In this document: positions 13,401 through 26,164 of the stretch, piece after piece | Numbering within the stretch: position 1 is the first letter of the stretch | Layout: each line of letters opens with the position of its first letter | Source of the DNA: Viscum album | Taxonomy: Eukaryota; Streptophyta; Magnoliopsida; Santalales; Viscaceae | Length of the DNA stretch: 64,000 bases | Reading direction: 5' to 3' | Assembly: GCA_963277665.1 (NCBI GenBank) | Contig: OY728122.1 | Location: 1,545,244,868 to 1,545,308,867, forward strand | The notes under the pieces: generated by a model | What the model saw: only the letters and a program-made list of their open reading frames with translations | Databases searched by the model: none | What the model was told of the DNA's origin: nothing | Program-made: the position numbers and the translations under genes

Positions 13401-16400
13401 TTCCCTGTCATCCTCATTGGTTAATTGTAAATGAAACTATTTCCCTATACAAACATAAATTATTCGTAGCTTCAATAATTATATTATCTCTCAAAAAAAG
13501 CATTAATAAAATGTTTTCATGACTATGAACATGTATAGATGAGTGAAACCCTTTAGGAACTCCTCCAATATACCATGGGTTAGTGACTAGAGCCATAGGT
13601 TTTTACCACTCATGTTCGAGTAATTTTCCTCATAAAATCCATGAAATTTAAAAAATTCCTATAAATTAGAATAATACAACAAATAATGTTTTCATTTTTA
13701 TACTCCAAGTGTAAAAATATCAAAAACCATATTAAAATAAATAGGTACAATGAAATAATGGAGAGAGAATGAATTATACACCGTATAAATCCCGTGTTCT
13801 GGAAAACAAATATTGATAAAATATATTATTTTATCCTCTAAAACATATCCTCAAAACATGGGATGGGTGACCACTTTGGTGTGCTTAGTATTATCATCAT
13901 TCTATATAGATTAATATCTATTTAAAATAGATGTGTTTGTGTTTACAAGAATGTAACATCCAATACATACACATGTTTGGATAAATCTAACTATGAAATT
14001 CATACACATCATTCTAATCATTATAACTAATTCACATACAATCATCATTAGCAAAAAAAATCCTTCCATAATAGATGAGGTCATAATAGTGTTTTTTAAT
14101 ACGATAATATTAAAGAATATGAAATAATTAACCTCTAATCATCCATCACAAAAAAAATCATCACATAAAAAATAATAAATTCAATTACATAAAAATATAA
14201 TATCATAGAATGCAGGAAAAACGAGAAATAAAATCTGCCAAACAATGTCATTCACCCCATTATAAACACATAATCACAACATGCAAGGCATATGATCAAC
14301 ATGTTAAAATCATCTCATCATCATCACATAATCATAATTAAAATTCCCCACTCTAAACCTTTACCAATAATCATATAATAATCACAAGATCATACCAACA
14401 CAATGCATCCATGAATCAGACTCTAACATCTATCCATTATTGTCTAAAATGAGACATAACCATCAGTCCATCAAATCTCATAGAAATGTAAACTATTAAC
14501 ATTAGGCTATCAAATCCCATAATAGTTTCATGTGTCGTAAGATTGAACTGCTATATGCCACACATTTATATATACAAATATATATAATAAACCATAATCA
14601 ATTATAACATATGTATATATGTAAGTGAACATTAAAAATTTTATCCATTATAAATAAATACATTAGAAACAGTCATTCTATATCACAATTCATAATTATG
14701 TGATATTATCTAATAATAGGTAATGATTTAACCACATCAACATAGTTTCAAACCATATATTCATACTAGATGTATCCCCAAATTATTAATTCAAACCTCA
14801 TTCAAGGCCCTATGCATATTCATATTTAAAATTTCACTCAATATTGTTAACTCTTTAATCTCCATAATGTAATATTCCTAATGGGTTAAATTATTAATCA
14901 TAACAATTAATTTTTTAATTATTAATTTAAATTATTATCCAGTTAATTAATCAAAACCTTTGGGAAAGACCCTATTCTCACAAAATATCCTAAAATATTC
15001 ATAACAAAACTATAATAATATATATATAAGTTTACATTAAATATTACATTCATTAATAAAAGACAATTCCATATTTTTCTATATTAAAAAGCACTCTATG
15101 GAACTTCTTAAGGCTTAATTATAATTCAATATTGCAATCGTATATATTTGTACCTTTAAGGATTCAATTTTAAAGATATAAACTAGTAATCGTTTCATTA
15201 TTAATTCCATTTAAACTTTTGGTTCTATATTTCTATACTATAAATATTGAAAACACATTCATTTACATCCCTTCACACTATAATCAATTTATATAGGAAA
15301 CATTTAATGGAAGGTTCATATAGTCATATTCAATCATTACAAATGAACATTACAAATTTATATACTACAATTCATTTATAATATTGCCTATTATAATTCA
15401 TTAGATTTTTACTTTATATTGATCATTTAATTCATTTATATAATAAAACAAAGTAGTAAAGAAATACATGGTTTAGAATAATTACAATAATCATAGAAAT
15501 AGTGTATGCATAATCAGTATAAATAACTCCTAATATAAGAATGAATCATTTACCTATATTATCATTCCCATTATTGATTACCTTCTTTATTACATCTCCA
15601 AAATATATCATAGTTTATAATTTATATCACAACAAATTGTAACCACATACACAGTATAGTCAACAATGTTAAAATAAGGATTTCATCCTTATATTATATT
15701 TTCCATTTCCCATATACAATCACCTCTAGACAACATATAAAATTAAATTTCCAAATAATCCAGTTTCTCTAGTATAATCACATATTTTATAATTATTAAT
15801 AAAATTCTACTCGATATATATAACCAAAAGGCACAATAATAAAATTTTAATGAATCATTTAAGGGAGAAATAATTACTTGAATAATAATTGATTATTAAA
15901 ATATGGGTTTTAGAAGATAAATTGTGGGAATTCATGGTCTCCATCCCAAAGACCAAACATGGACTAAATTTAAGAGAAATATAAAAAATGTAATAAGAAA
16001 ATTAAAAAACATCCCACAAGAATAAAATTTCAACGCCAATCCAGAGGAGAGAATATAAATATACCTTTAACTATGTATTTTGTCTAGGGAAGATATTATT
16101 TTTATAAAATTTAATGATATTTTAGATTAAGTATGTAGTAGGGGAGATTCAATTATAAGAATGTGGAGTACATACTTTAATTATTTATATGGGACAATAA
16201 AATAATATGAAAGATGATAATTACATCTACTTAGTTTTAATGTCAAATAATAAAACAATTAATGCTCAAAAATTTATTATAAGGTTCCACCACATATAAT
16301 GAACATAATACTTTTTAAGAAAAGATAAAATGTTGATATGTAATAGTCATTGAACATGGAAAAACCTATGTTGCTAAAGATGAAGATGTGTATTAGTGAT

Positions 16401-16735
16401 TATTCTTATAAAATTCAGCATCCGCCCTGCATCACAGTAGATTTTTTCCTTTAAGGTGGAGTAATGGAACATAATGTTAGTAAAACAAAACCCAAATGGT
16501 GAATAATTGGTGATTTAGAGTCAGGATAAAGAATTAAAAAATCTAAAAACATATGGTGATTAACTTTATTAACATTACAATACCAATAAATGAGGGAAGG
16601 CTATCCAATTCCAATTAATATTAGGATAAAAATGGAAATATATTGATGGTTAAATGAACCATGAGAAAACATTTAATGCCTCATTATTGGGAAAAAATCT
16701 TGGTATTTTGAAAAAAAAATAATATAACCAAAAAC
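10420..16735. other. Long A+T-rich region, nothing identified
   Basis: Six kilobases of extremely A+T-rich DNA with no domain I can recognise on either strand. It may be the inside of, or an LTR from, an old non-coding retroelement bounded by blocks A and B, but no ends are visible. Short related segments occur around 14.46-14.53 kb (CCATCAAATCTCATA and CTATCAAATCCCATA), hinting at local duplication. Confidence 0.4.
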
Positions 16736-16739
16736 CCAA

Positions 16740-17345
16740 ATTCTAGAAAAATAAACTTGGACACAACCATTATAAATGCTTAATCGAGGGAAAAGGCTAT
16801 ATTTTTCATTGCAAATCCCATGAAATGTATCTTCATGGTGTGGATAATATATCTTAACTATTTTTAATAGACCATGGCTCCCAACCTGGAACGGATAATA
16901 CATGCTTCCCATTTCCTACTTGATAATTCCACTCTACTCAACCTAAACATGGGACCTCATCTAATATAAATCACATTATGATGTATCATCCTGGTCGGGT
17001 GAAGAATAACTCCCCATTTTTAGGTGTACCATGGGTCGACCATGATGTGGAGGTTCTAAAATACCAGTCCCTAAATAATTGTCAGGATGTGGCCTCACAT
17101 CGATTAATGACAACATTCCCACCAACATCACATGTTGGACTCCTCATTTCCAATAGGTAAATGTTCAATAACAACAAACCTAAAAAGGGTTTCTTAATAA
17201 ATACAAGATTTTTGAGATTTCTTTTTTTTCATACTAGGAAACACAATTTTCCAAATGCTTAACTCCAACCCATATACCCTTAGACCAGACCCAAAACATC
17301 CTATTCAACTCAAAACTACCACCCTATAACTACTTAGTCCCCTCC
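16740..17345. repeat. Dispersed repeat block B (LTR or leader-like)
   Basis: Second copy of block A (9,480-10,110), same orientation, about 7.2 kb away, with roughly 60 to 65 percent identity by eye. The alignment is best from 16,870 to 17,160 and again around 17,255-17,300. The short open frames in it on either strand do not match between the copies, so they are not genes. Confidence 0.55.
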
Positions 17346-18635
17346 CCTTTCTGAATGAGTGATCTCAAATATTAAATACCTATCTCTATAAACTTGTAAA
17401 ACAACGTCAAAACCATATATAGTAAAATAGTTTTCTTCCTACCCATTTTTAAGAAATGACCACTAGTCACACACAAAATGTGTACACACTAGGGAATATG
17501 GGCACCATTGTGATGTAGTGGACCCCTAGGTGGTCAAATTATCCCACCAAACCATTATAAGACCAAAAGAACTCTCTAAAAACATATAATTAATTGAAAT
17601 AAAAAAATGAATGTTTTTAAGGATCAATACCTTACACCTTTAAAGGGAATTATATCTCAGGCATCTCAGTTCCACTTAATGGGACACATCGTACCTTTTA
17701 TGGTCATGTGATAAGGACCATCATGTTTATTTTTAATGAAATTAATTAATGACATAGTGGAGTTGTTTTTAAGGATGTGTGAAATTTAACTACAAATTAC
17801 TATGTGAAAAATGAATATAAATGTTTTTTTGGGACATAAAAATGACTGAACCGTTAAAATTATCCTCATAGGATATATATCCCTTTACGTGTGGTTATCT
17901 TGTTGGGAATATGGCCCTTTGTGATTCGTAGAAACTATGGAATGATGTGGAGTGTATGGATCATATGGAATATGGTCAGGTTAAAGTATTATTGAACATA
18001 CTATTAGGTTTGGACCTCAAAAGGGTTTCATATTCATCCTGATTAACAAGAATCAAAGCCCATGTAGTTCATGTTTAATAGTTTAAGGTCATGTGATATT
18101 ACTGATCAACATAGTTTAATGATGTGTTCTAGGGAAATCTGTGTCATGAAAGTGAAGAAATTGTATGATTGAATCGATCATACTCATGATATTCCATTTG
18201 ACACCGGACTAAATAGTTGAGTTTGGTGATTGAAGGATTTGTAGTGTTATACCTAGTAAGAGCCCAAATTTGGGATTTCTAAAACTCATTAATGATTCTA
18301 GTTGATGAATTTGTCTATGAGAACATGACTGGGTTATGCAATTTTGAAGGAATAAATCACTTTATTGGATCTTTTATTGGAATTATATAGGCATATAGAA
18401 CACTTTTGTAGCTAGGATGGCCCCTAAAATATAGGAGAGATTGCTCTGGTGTCCTCATGATAGAGAATGTTGTTAATAAGGGGATATGTGATTGAGATTT
18501 CCTAGAGGATTATATCTATAAAAGAGGATAATCTAAGAGAATCCATTTATTAATTGAATATATAATCAATGGGTGAACATTGTTTATAATTCATGGATCT
18601 TTGGAATCTGTTAAGTATGGATAAGTCTTTAATTT
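17346..18635. other. Unassigned region with one TATA-like site
   Basis: No protein domain is recognised. A sequence TGTTGGGAATATGG at about 17,901 resembles the start of some plant LTRs, and TCTATAAAAG at 18,515-18,524 resembles a TATA box, but no second copy is visible, so an LTR cannot be shown. The right part leads into a LINE endonuclease fragment and could be the 5' part of that LINE. Confidence 0.3.
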
Positions 18636-18639
18636 TTAA

Positions 18640-19045
18640 GTTTTGATGTTTTTATCTTAGAAGAATGAGGCTATAAAGGACATTTTGGTTAATCCATTCA
18701 TGGTGGGTGACCTAAATGGGAGAGAAGAATTTATGGAGTTTAATAATATATCTATAAATTATTATAAAGTGATCAAATAAATTTTAGATGCTTCGCAGTT
18801 TAATGCCACAGAGAGGAGGGAGGTGAACAGACTAGGGGGCCTCTGTCTCATATGGAAAATATATTACAAGAGGATGAATGAAATTTTAGATATCTTTATT
18901 AAAGGGCCTTCAAAAAAGACTATATTGTGTATCCTATTTATGAATGGTGGTACACCCTTTCATGTATTCGTAATGTTCACAAAGTGGTTATGCAAACCTC
19001 TATTTTGTGAAGGAGCCTCATGGGCCTCTCATTGGTAAAGGGGCC
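18640..19045 (+). pseudogene. LINE endonuclease N-terminal fragment
   Basis: The frame contains EAIKDI near 18,670, then after stops ILDASQFN, VNRLGGLCLIWK (about 18,825-18,860), EILDIFIKGP and TPFHVFVMF (about 18,950-18,980). This order matches the first half of the apurinic-like endonuclease of plant L1 LINEs: the S-G-G-L-x-L-x-W core, then V-x-I-L-D, then F-x-V-T-x-V-Y-G. The enzyme nicks target DNA to start target-primed reverse transcription. The catalytic G-D-F-N that should follow is not seen, and no RT follows before the next repeat at 19.9 kb. It is a fragment separate from the LINE at 20.46 kb, which carries its own endonuclease. Confidence 0.6.
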
Positions 19046-19240
19046 TTGTTGGCATGTCATTAGAGATGGGAAATAATGGATATTTCATTAATGGGATAGC
19101 CTCATGGAGTTTTCATAAATTTTTTTTCCCTTTTAGGTTAATTTTTCAAAAGGTGGCCTTGAGAACTTTTTGAAAATGAAGTACCCTCATGGGATTCTCA
19201 TTTTTTGAAGGAAGATTATGGGATTCTTAATCGTAATGGG
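19005..19240. repeat. Degenerate short repeats (CCTCATGGGATTCTCATT-like)
   Basis: A motif close to CCTCATGGGATTCTCATT recurs four times at about 19,016, 19,091, 19,184 and 19,217, spaced irregularly by about 30 to 95 bp, with related GGCCTTGTTGGCATGTCATT between. The origin is unknown. Confidence 0.4.
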
Positions 19241-19899
19241 ATTTTTTTTCTGTACCTTTTTTTGTTTCCATTTTTTGGATCCTTATTCAATATATATTAT
19301 TTCATGATAACAATTTCTTGATATAATCATAGTTTTGGATATCATCTTACTAAAATTAGGTTGCTGCAAAGGGAATACTAATTTGCATAGTGTATCTGCA
19401 AATGTTGGTGGATCATGAATGGAGTATGTCATGTGGTGAAAACTAGCATCATAGAGTCGCATATAACATCAGTATGTGAATAGTGGACATGATTAATGAA
19501 TGATTATAGAGACTTAATATGAGGATGGAATCACTATATCAAGGTTAAAAAATGATGGAAGATTGTAGATGAGCTATACTGTAGGCTCAAAGATCAAGGA
19601 TCATGATCAGAAAAAGATATAAGCATCCTTGAAAATACAAGAATTTCACTAATGATCTAGGAATTTAATGATTGATAATTATTTTATAGAGAATCCACAT
19701 GGTTCATGGATGATCTACAAGGTTCACATATGTCCAAAACAGTTCAAAAATGATTACTTTAGATGAAAATTTCATTTTCAAACTCCCACTAAACATTTAT
19801 TCTACCTTGGATCTCCTTTCTAGTATTTGTCATTCCTTTTTATCTTTTTTATCCCCATATTTAGATGAAAATAATTTATTATTCCTTATAATATCTATT

Positions 19900-20455
19900 A
19901 TTTTTGATATAAGACTTATTTATTTTAAGATACTATCTTAAAGTCCTCAATTTTAAATTTTTTTTTCATGCAAGGGATGTGCCAACACCAATACATATTT
20001 TCATATTTATAATGACATAATAATTAATTAATTTTAATTTAATATTTCACATATATTATTTTGAGTTTTATGTCACGTAAGAGACATAAAATTATTTTCA
20101 TGAATTTTTATTTCATACCTATATATATATCATGATTAGGTCATTAAATATATAGTTTTCATAAAAATTGAATTTTTTTAATATTCACCAAAAAGACAAA
20201 TTTCATTGAGAATGACCAAAAATTAATCATAAGATAATTTATACATGGTAAAACAGAAAAATATTTCCCAATATCAAATTAGATTTCAATAATTTCTAAT
20301 AATTATATTTAAATAAAACTATATATACCTGGAAAAATTTTCTTTGAATAAAAAGTTTTTATTTTAAAATGAAAAAACATATTATTTTTCCATAACATAA
20401 TAAAATTATTTATAATATTATTATAATATTAAATATAAATATTCATCTATGGCCT
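19900..20455 (+). repeat. Old repeat copy 1, first segment
   Basis: Aligns with 41,890-42,345. Landmarks shared in order include TCATATTTAT-A-GACA-AATAATTAATT; ATATTATTTTG or TGTTATTTTG; a TATATCATGA segment; TTCATAAAAATT; and TCACCATAAGAT or a close variant. The right end is broken by the LINE that begins at about 20,456. The repeat is almost purely A/T and I cannot assign it to a family. Confidence 0.6.
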
Positions 20456-20479
20456 CATACCTTCCAAGATGATATTTAG

Positions 20480-21900
20480 TGTTTGGCCAGATCAGGTCAG
20501 AAAAGATTTCCACCCATCCCTCATATCTTAGTTACTTCTAAATGTGTGGCTAGGGTGTAAGGCTACAGGGAAACTAATTTCTCAAAGGAAGAACATAGAA
20601 ATGAATAAGAATTATCCAAAATCTCTATCATGGATAAATTTTTTAATGATAAACATCCACTTCCCTTATCAGAGAACTATATGTCTTTGTAGGGTCTTCA
20701 ACAGTATATGGAGGTGTTGATACTCACTAGATATATCTTCTATATTTAACTCTTTTCCTGAGATTATTTTGTTTGAGTGCGGTTCAGAGAATCTCATCTG
20801 TGTGATTCAAGGAGGATCAGTTTATCATTGAGGTAATGGAAAAAACACTTGTTTTCAGTGTAAATATATTCCATAATTTGGTATGGGTTTCCCAATCTTC
20901 CTATTACCCTTCCAAATCTGTTGATTGTACATATTCTAAGAAATCCACTTATTATGTTTGTTTTTTTAGACTTGTATACTAAATGAATTCAACATGCATT
21001 GTCTCCTCACATTTGTGAGGAAATGGACCTTGATGTTTTTTAACTTAATGTGTATTTATTAAAAAATTTGGGGACTTCACATGGTGAAAAATAATATTTT
21101 TCAAATCCCTTTCTATCTTTTGTGGCTATTGTTGTGGGAAAGGATACTCATTATCCTACTGTTTATGCAATAGGATACCAATATTGGAGGGTTTTGTGGT
21201 TCCGCCTTTGAGTACTGATGATGCTACGATTGGATCTAACAATCCATTGGGGTACCAATAATATCTTCATTCATCCTGAATCTCATCATAGACATTATTT
21301 GCTTCACAAAAGATCAAAACTAGGAATTTTTTCAATTTAATTGTAAAAATTCATATTCATGCACCACCGACTTGCTCTTATCTCCTATCAAAGATGTTAT
21401 ATGTGATTCTCCAGTCCAATATTACCTTCAATTTAGAAATTTCACTTATGAATATATCTACTATTGAATATACACTTTTAAATATACCCATCACCGAGTC
21501 CCTTATATACAATTTTTCCTCTTATAGATTTATATCCTATCAGAATCATTACTTCATTTTACCATGTATGATTTTAAAGAAAAATAAAGCCTCATCATAA
21601 AATATTCTAGCTAAACATTTGATAGAGATATAGGGTTTAAGTAATACCAATAAGACTATGAAGGTTATTGATATCCCTAACGATTCCCTTTTTAATTTTA
21701 TTGTGGTGGTATCCATCACATATGTTCCTTTAGGTGATCCTTCAGTCAGTACTATAGGATACCCAAATCAGTGATTGTAATATGTAATTCTGTCAGGGTG
21801 TATGCCTGCACTAAAGAGGAAATATTCTAAGGAGAATGTGGGTTCTAGGATTTCTTCAATTAATGCGGCTTGTGGGTGTCTTACCCATGATAATGAAAAA
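20480..21900 (+). pseudogene. LINE ORF1 with CCHC knuckle
   Basis: After frameshifts the translation gives VWVSFPNLPITLPNLLIVHI (about 20,880-20,940), then CEEMDL, then FFKSLSIFCGYCCGKGYSLS followed by YC, ending at 21,162. The knuckle (21,121-21,162) keeps C-x2-C-x4-x-x4-C, with tyrosine in place of the histidine. This is the DUF4283 plus CCHC layout of plant LINE ORF1, an RNA-binding chaperone of the retrotransposition particle. The rest to 21.9 kb is a degraded linker. It belongs to the same LINE as the ORF2 downstream. Confidence 0.7.
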
Positions 21901-22149
21901 ATTTATCTCCTATTCAATGTGTGAGTGAAACATGATTTTAATGTAGTTCATAAGTCTAATAGGCACATCATTTTTTATTATTTTTATATGTAATTTGAGT
22001 TGTTTGGGTGTTGATGGTTAGAGTTCCTATGTCTTCAATTAATCTTATTATATATTAGTTTCTATGTTGACTATTATAGAACCTATTCAATGTTTTGAAT
22101 AGAGGATTATTTTGTCAAAATTTAGGGATTTTTGGAATTCATGCGTGCA

Positions 22150-25100
22150 AATTCTTGAAGCTCTTATAATTGGGTATTTTGAAAGAATAATGTTTTAGTT
22201 GAATATTAGGATTTTTCAGAGTAGTTCATCACTACAATATTTCTCAAAGGGAACTTGGTTTCTATATTTATATGTTCTATGATAAATAAGATATAGGTGA
22301 TCAATATGTGTTATATAATTATCTATCCAAATTCCAACTAGGGAATAATGTGTGGTTTGTAGGTGGTGAAAACAACACCATTACTAACATATCAGAAAAG
22401 ATATGTGGGGGTGTTAACCATGAAAATATATACATCTATTCAGGAACTTCATTCCACCTAATGGGATGATTGAAATAGGATTCTTAGGTAGAAAATTACC
22501 ATAGTGTAACAACCGTAAAGGGAATAGTTGCATCTAAAGTAGGCTAGACCAATGTTTATCCAACCATCAAAGTATATACTCTTTTTCTTAGATGTCTATC
22601 ATATTTTATCCTAGATCTCATTCAGACCATGATCTTATGGTGGTAATCATATAGAAGAACCATATAAACATAGAATGATTTGTTTTACCAATGTATTACA
22701 TGGTTTTGGTGGGTTATCTCATATGTTTAGTAGTTCTTGGAATTAACCTTCCACATGTTATGCTTAGTTTGGGCTATTGATGTGGATAAGGAACTTGAAA
22801 AACGAGTTATACTAGTGGGTCTAAAATAGTCCAAACAATGAAAACATCTTGGAATACAATATAATGGGTTTCGATAATCTTATATTTAGACTGCAAGTGA
22901 ACTGGTTTAATGACATTTTTATCATGATAGTTGAGAAGCAATGTGAGTTGGTAGAGAAGTTTTTATAGATTGAATGTACCTGAAGGGAAAGATCCTACAT
23001 CTAGTTAATGATGGATAGGGATCATAACACTTATTTTTTCTAGTCCTTAATCAAGTAAAATATGAAATATAGTAATATTAATGTGATGTTACTAAATAAT
23101 TCATATATAGGGAACATTGATGTCACAAATAAAATGGAATTAGATCATTTTGAGAAATTTCTATATGGTCTGGGTTGTATAAATGATTGAATAAAGTATA
23201 TTTCTAAAGTGTGTAGGTTCCTCTGATGCATTCCAAATCTGATTGAATATAAAAAAATATGGATTTGGAGTTAATCATGGGGAATAATGTAATAAAACAA
23301 GTTGTTTTTATTATGAAACCAGATAGTTCAGCTAGTTTAGATGGATTCCCTAAATCCATCGATATAGATTCTTGGGATATTATCAAGGAATATTTCTAAG
23401 AATATTTGTGAAAATATTTTTATAGGAGGAGATCTTCCAAGATAGTTTTATTCTTCAAAGGTGGTACAGGTTATTAAAGATCATCATCCCACAACATCAA
23501 GATAGTGCTTAATAATTTTCCTATGTAACATTATTTATACATTTCTTTCAGGGATTTTCAAAAGAAGACTAGGATGTGTCATCCTTAGGATTATATCCAT
23601 GAAACAACAAACCCTCCATCAAGGGAGATTTATTAAAGGGTCGGTATGTATTTCTAAATAAATGATGGATGATTTTGATTAGAAACCGTTAGATTTGTCC
23701 GAATTATAATATATGTTGATATCGAAAAATCTTATAACAATATGAAATTTTACTTTATCATTAGGGTTATGAGGAGTTTTAAATTCCAAAAATTGTTTGG
23801 TGACATATTTTTTGGGTGACAATCCTCAAAATAGATTTCCATTTATTTTATGCTGAATGTATTTATTTTTTCAAGACCTTTGGCGTCTGTGTCAAAGTGA
23901 CTCGATCTACTCAAACCTATTCCTCATATCCCAAGATGCACTGACTGAGAATATCAAATACTGGATATATGAGAGGTCCATTATTGCATTAAAGAATATA
24001 TCTAGTAATTGCATCATTTATCATTTGTTGTTTTCTTATGATAGCATATTTTTCATGAATGGTTGGATTAAATCCCTTGAATTATTCATTAATATTATGG
24101 AAACATATGTATAGAAAAGTGGTCTAAAGATCATTCAAGAAAAGAAAATGTCTATATATCCAAAATATTCCCATGTCTGCAAATTGGTATTATTCAGACC
24201 AATCCATGAATTAAAATACATCATCTTCCTATGGAATAAATGGGGAATCCAATATAAAACGGATGTATCGAAATTGATTTATTTTAATTAATTCATAGTC
24301 AGATATGAAGGTGTATTTTAATGTGTAAAAAATGGTCCCATTACATTTGTGTTAAAATTAATTTTTTAAATTGTTTGCAAACAAAAATACCTTTTTGATA
24401 TATTTTCCATCATTGAGGCACCAAATGGTAAAATTTATAAAATAGAAAAAATCATGACCAGATTCTTCTAGGATGTGAATCATAATGGTAGGTGTCACTT
24501 GGAGATCTGTAATAGAATGGCTAAATTAATCCTAGAAGGTGGAATTAATATTTTCAATGTCTCATTATCTATGAAATCGATGATGGTTAGATAAACTTGT
24601 AATATTATTGAATAAAAGACCATATGTTAAAATTACATGAGAAATAGATTTGGAGAAAACTAGAGAGTGTGGGCTATCAAGGATGGAAGATATTTTAGAA
24701 TCATATGGAATATTATTGAGCATCTAGAGGCCCTAAAAATTATGGATCAGTCAGTAATGGGGAAATTTTGATATCTAAATTGAATTGATCTAGTCCCCCT
24801 TTATTCTTTCTAGGATTCCCCATACTAGAAATCTTCATCAATGTGGGTAGCTCATTTCTGACCATCATCAAATCTACCCTTAACACTCACCATAAAACAA
24901 TCAGTGATAATATAATTATAGCTAATAAGCCAGAACTGAGCAGCTTAATAGAATCCCCCTTTGGGTGTTTTTCCAGTAGGGACTACCATGATTTCATTAA
25001 TATGTGTAGTGAAACTATTAGTTGAGAATAAAAACTATAGTGAAAATCTATTTGTTAAAAAAAATAATGTCTCAGTTTGGTATCTAAGAAACTAATCCAT

Positions 25101-26000
25101 AATTATTGATGATTACCTGTAAAGGAAGGTGATTTCTCTTGCACCTCATTACTAGTGTTACTCGTCATCGAGCCATGAAACAACTAAGAAAATTTTTCTC
25201 AAAGGGGCATGGGAATATTTTATTTTTATTATTATTTTCTAAATCATTTAAATATCTAGTACTGGGGAGGATTTCGATAAGTTTTTATAATAATTATTTA
25301 ATTATGCTGGTCAAAATGACTCTAAAGTAATGGCTGGTAGTATGGTCTGTCTGGAAGTATTGTGGATTATATAGGAGGTGTGAAACAAATAAAGATATGT
25401 AAATCCTTAATCATTACTTATAATGCAATTACATACCAAATTCCTAGTGGCCATGATTGAGGCCCTTATTCCTCAAAAATGTAAATCGTACTCTCTACAG
25501 AATATTATTCCTAGAGTAGTTATGCTTACAGATAGAGGTGAATTAAATATAATGGGTACGTGGTAATGATGAAACCCTCCACCATATATCTGGAATCTCA
25601 ACGAAGATTCATAATTTCTTTTATTGAAATATAATAATATTTGGATATTTGTGGGATGGAATAGGCTCAGTACTATTCGTATTATACACATATTGTTTTA
25701 CGAGAAACACTCTCAGAGATAAAGCAAGGTAAATGGCTAGTGGAATATACATGTTTTTTAACATTAATATCAATATTATGGTGGATAAATATATTTATAA
25801 TGTTTTATTCAAGATCCTTAATTTTAAAATGAATCTGAAGTGGAAACTGGCATACCATATTAGGAAATGAAGATTTCTTATCGATAAGAATACTATGGTC
25901 AATCACATGTGGAGGGAAGGTAATTATGCTTCGAACTCATTTCATAATAAGGGGGTCTTAAATAGTTTAGAATCATCTATTTTTTACTTATTCCATCCCT
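22150..26000 (+). pseudogene. LINE ORF2: endonuclease, RT, RNase H
   Basis: The endonuclease part reads IEIGFLGRKLP, then CNNRKGNSCI and SRLDQCLSN from 22,469, followed by SHSDHDLMV with the catalytic-type SDHD at 22,622-22,633. The RT part has KPDSSASLDGF (23,316), VDIEKSYNNM (23,715; family form DMEKAYDRV) and FSYDSIFFMNG (24,031; family form FADDxxxFxxG), so the catalytic ADD has become SYD. EGGINIFNVS near 24,540 matches the conserved GGLGI segment after the RT. VNHMWREGN (25,899-25,925) matches the end of the RNase H domain (H-V-x-R-E-G-N-x-x-A-D), with the aspartate lost. ORF2 nicks target DNA and copies LINE RNA there. Stops are frequent; nothing is functional. Confidence 0.8.
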
Positions 26001-26164
26001 AAAGACTATAATCTCATTGTTAATGAATATTCCCATTACATTCACCACATCATATCCCCTTAGTTTTACTTGTATGTATTTTCAATATTTTTCAGTTAAA
26101 GTGTAATTTTTATTTCAGTTTTATGTCAAGATGTAATTGTAATTATTTTATATGTATAATTAGC

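Larger units (their letters stand above)
20456..26160 (+). mobile_element. L1-type LINE, near full length, decayed
   Basis: ORF1 (20.5-21.9 kb) is followed by ORF2 with endonuclease (22.2-22.65 kb), reverse transcriptase (23.3-24.2 kb), RT tail (24.5-24.7 kb) and an RNase H-like end (25.6-25.95 kb), the complete order of plant L1 LINEs with RNase H. It interrupts the old repeat: sequence left of it matches copy 2 up to about 42.34 kb, and sequence right of it resumes the match at about 42.43-42.48 kb. A clear poly(A) tail and target duplication are not visible, so the ends are good to about 50 bp. Many stops and frameshifts show it is long inactive. Confidence 0.8.
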
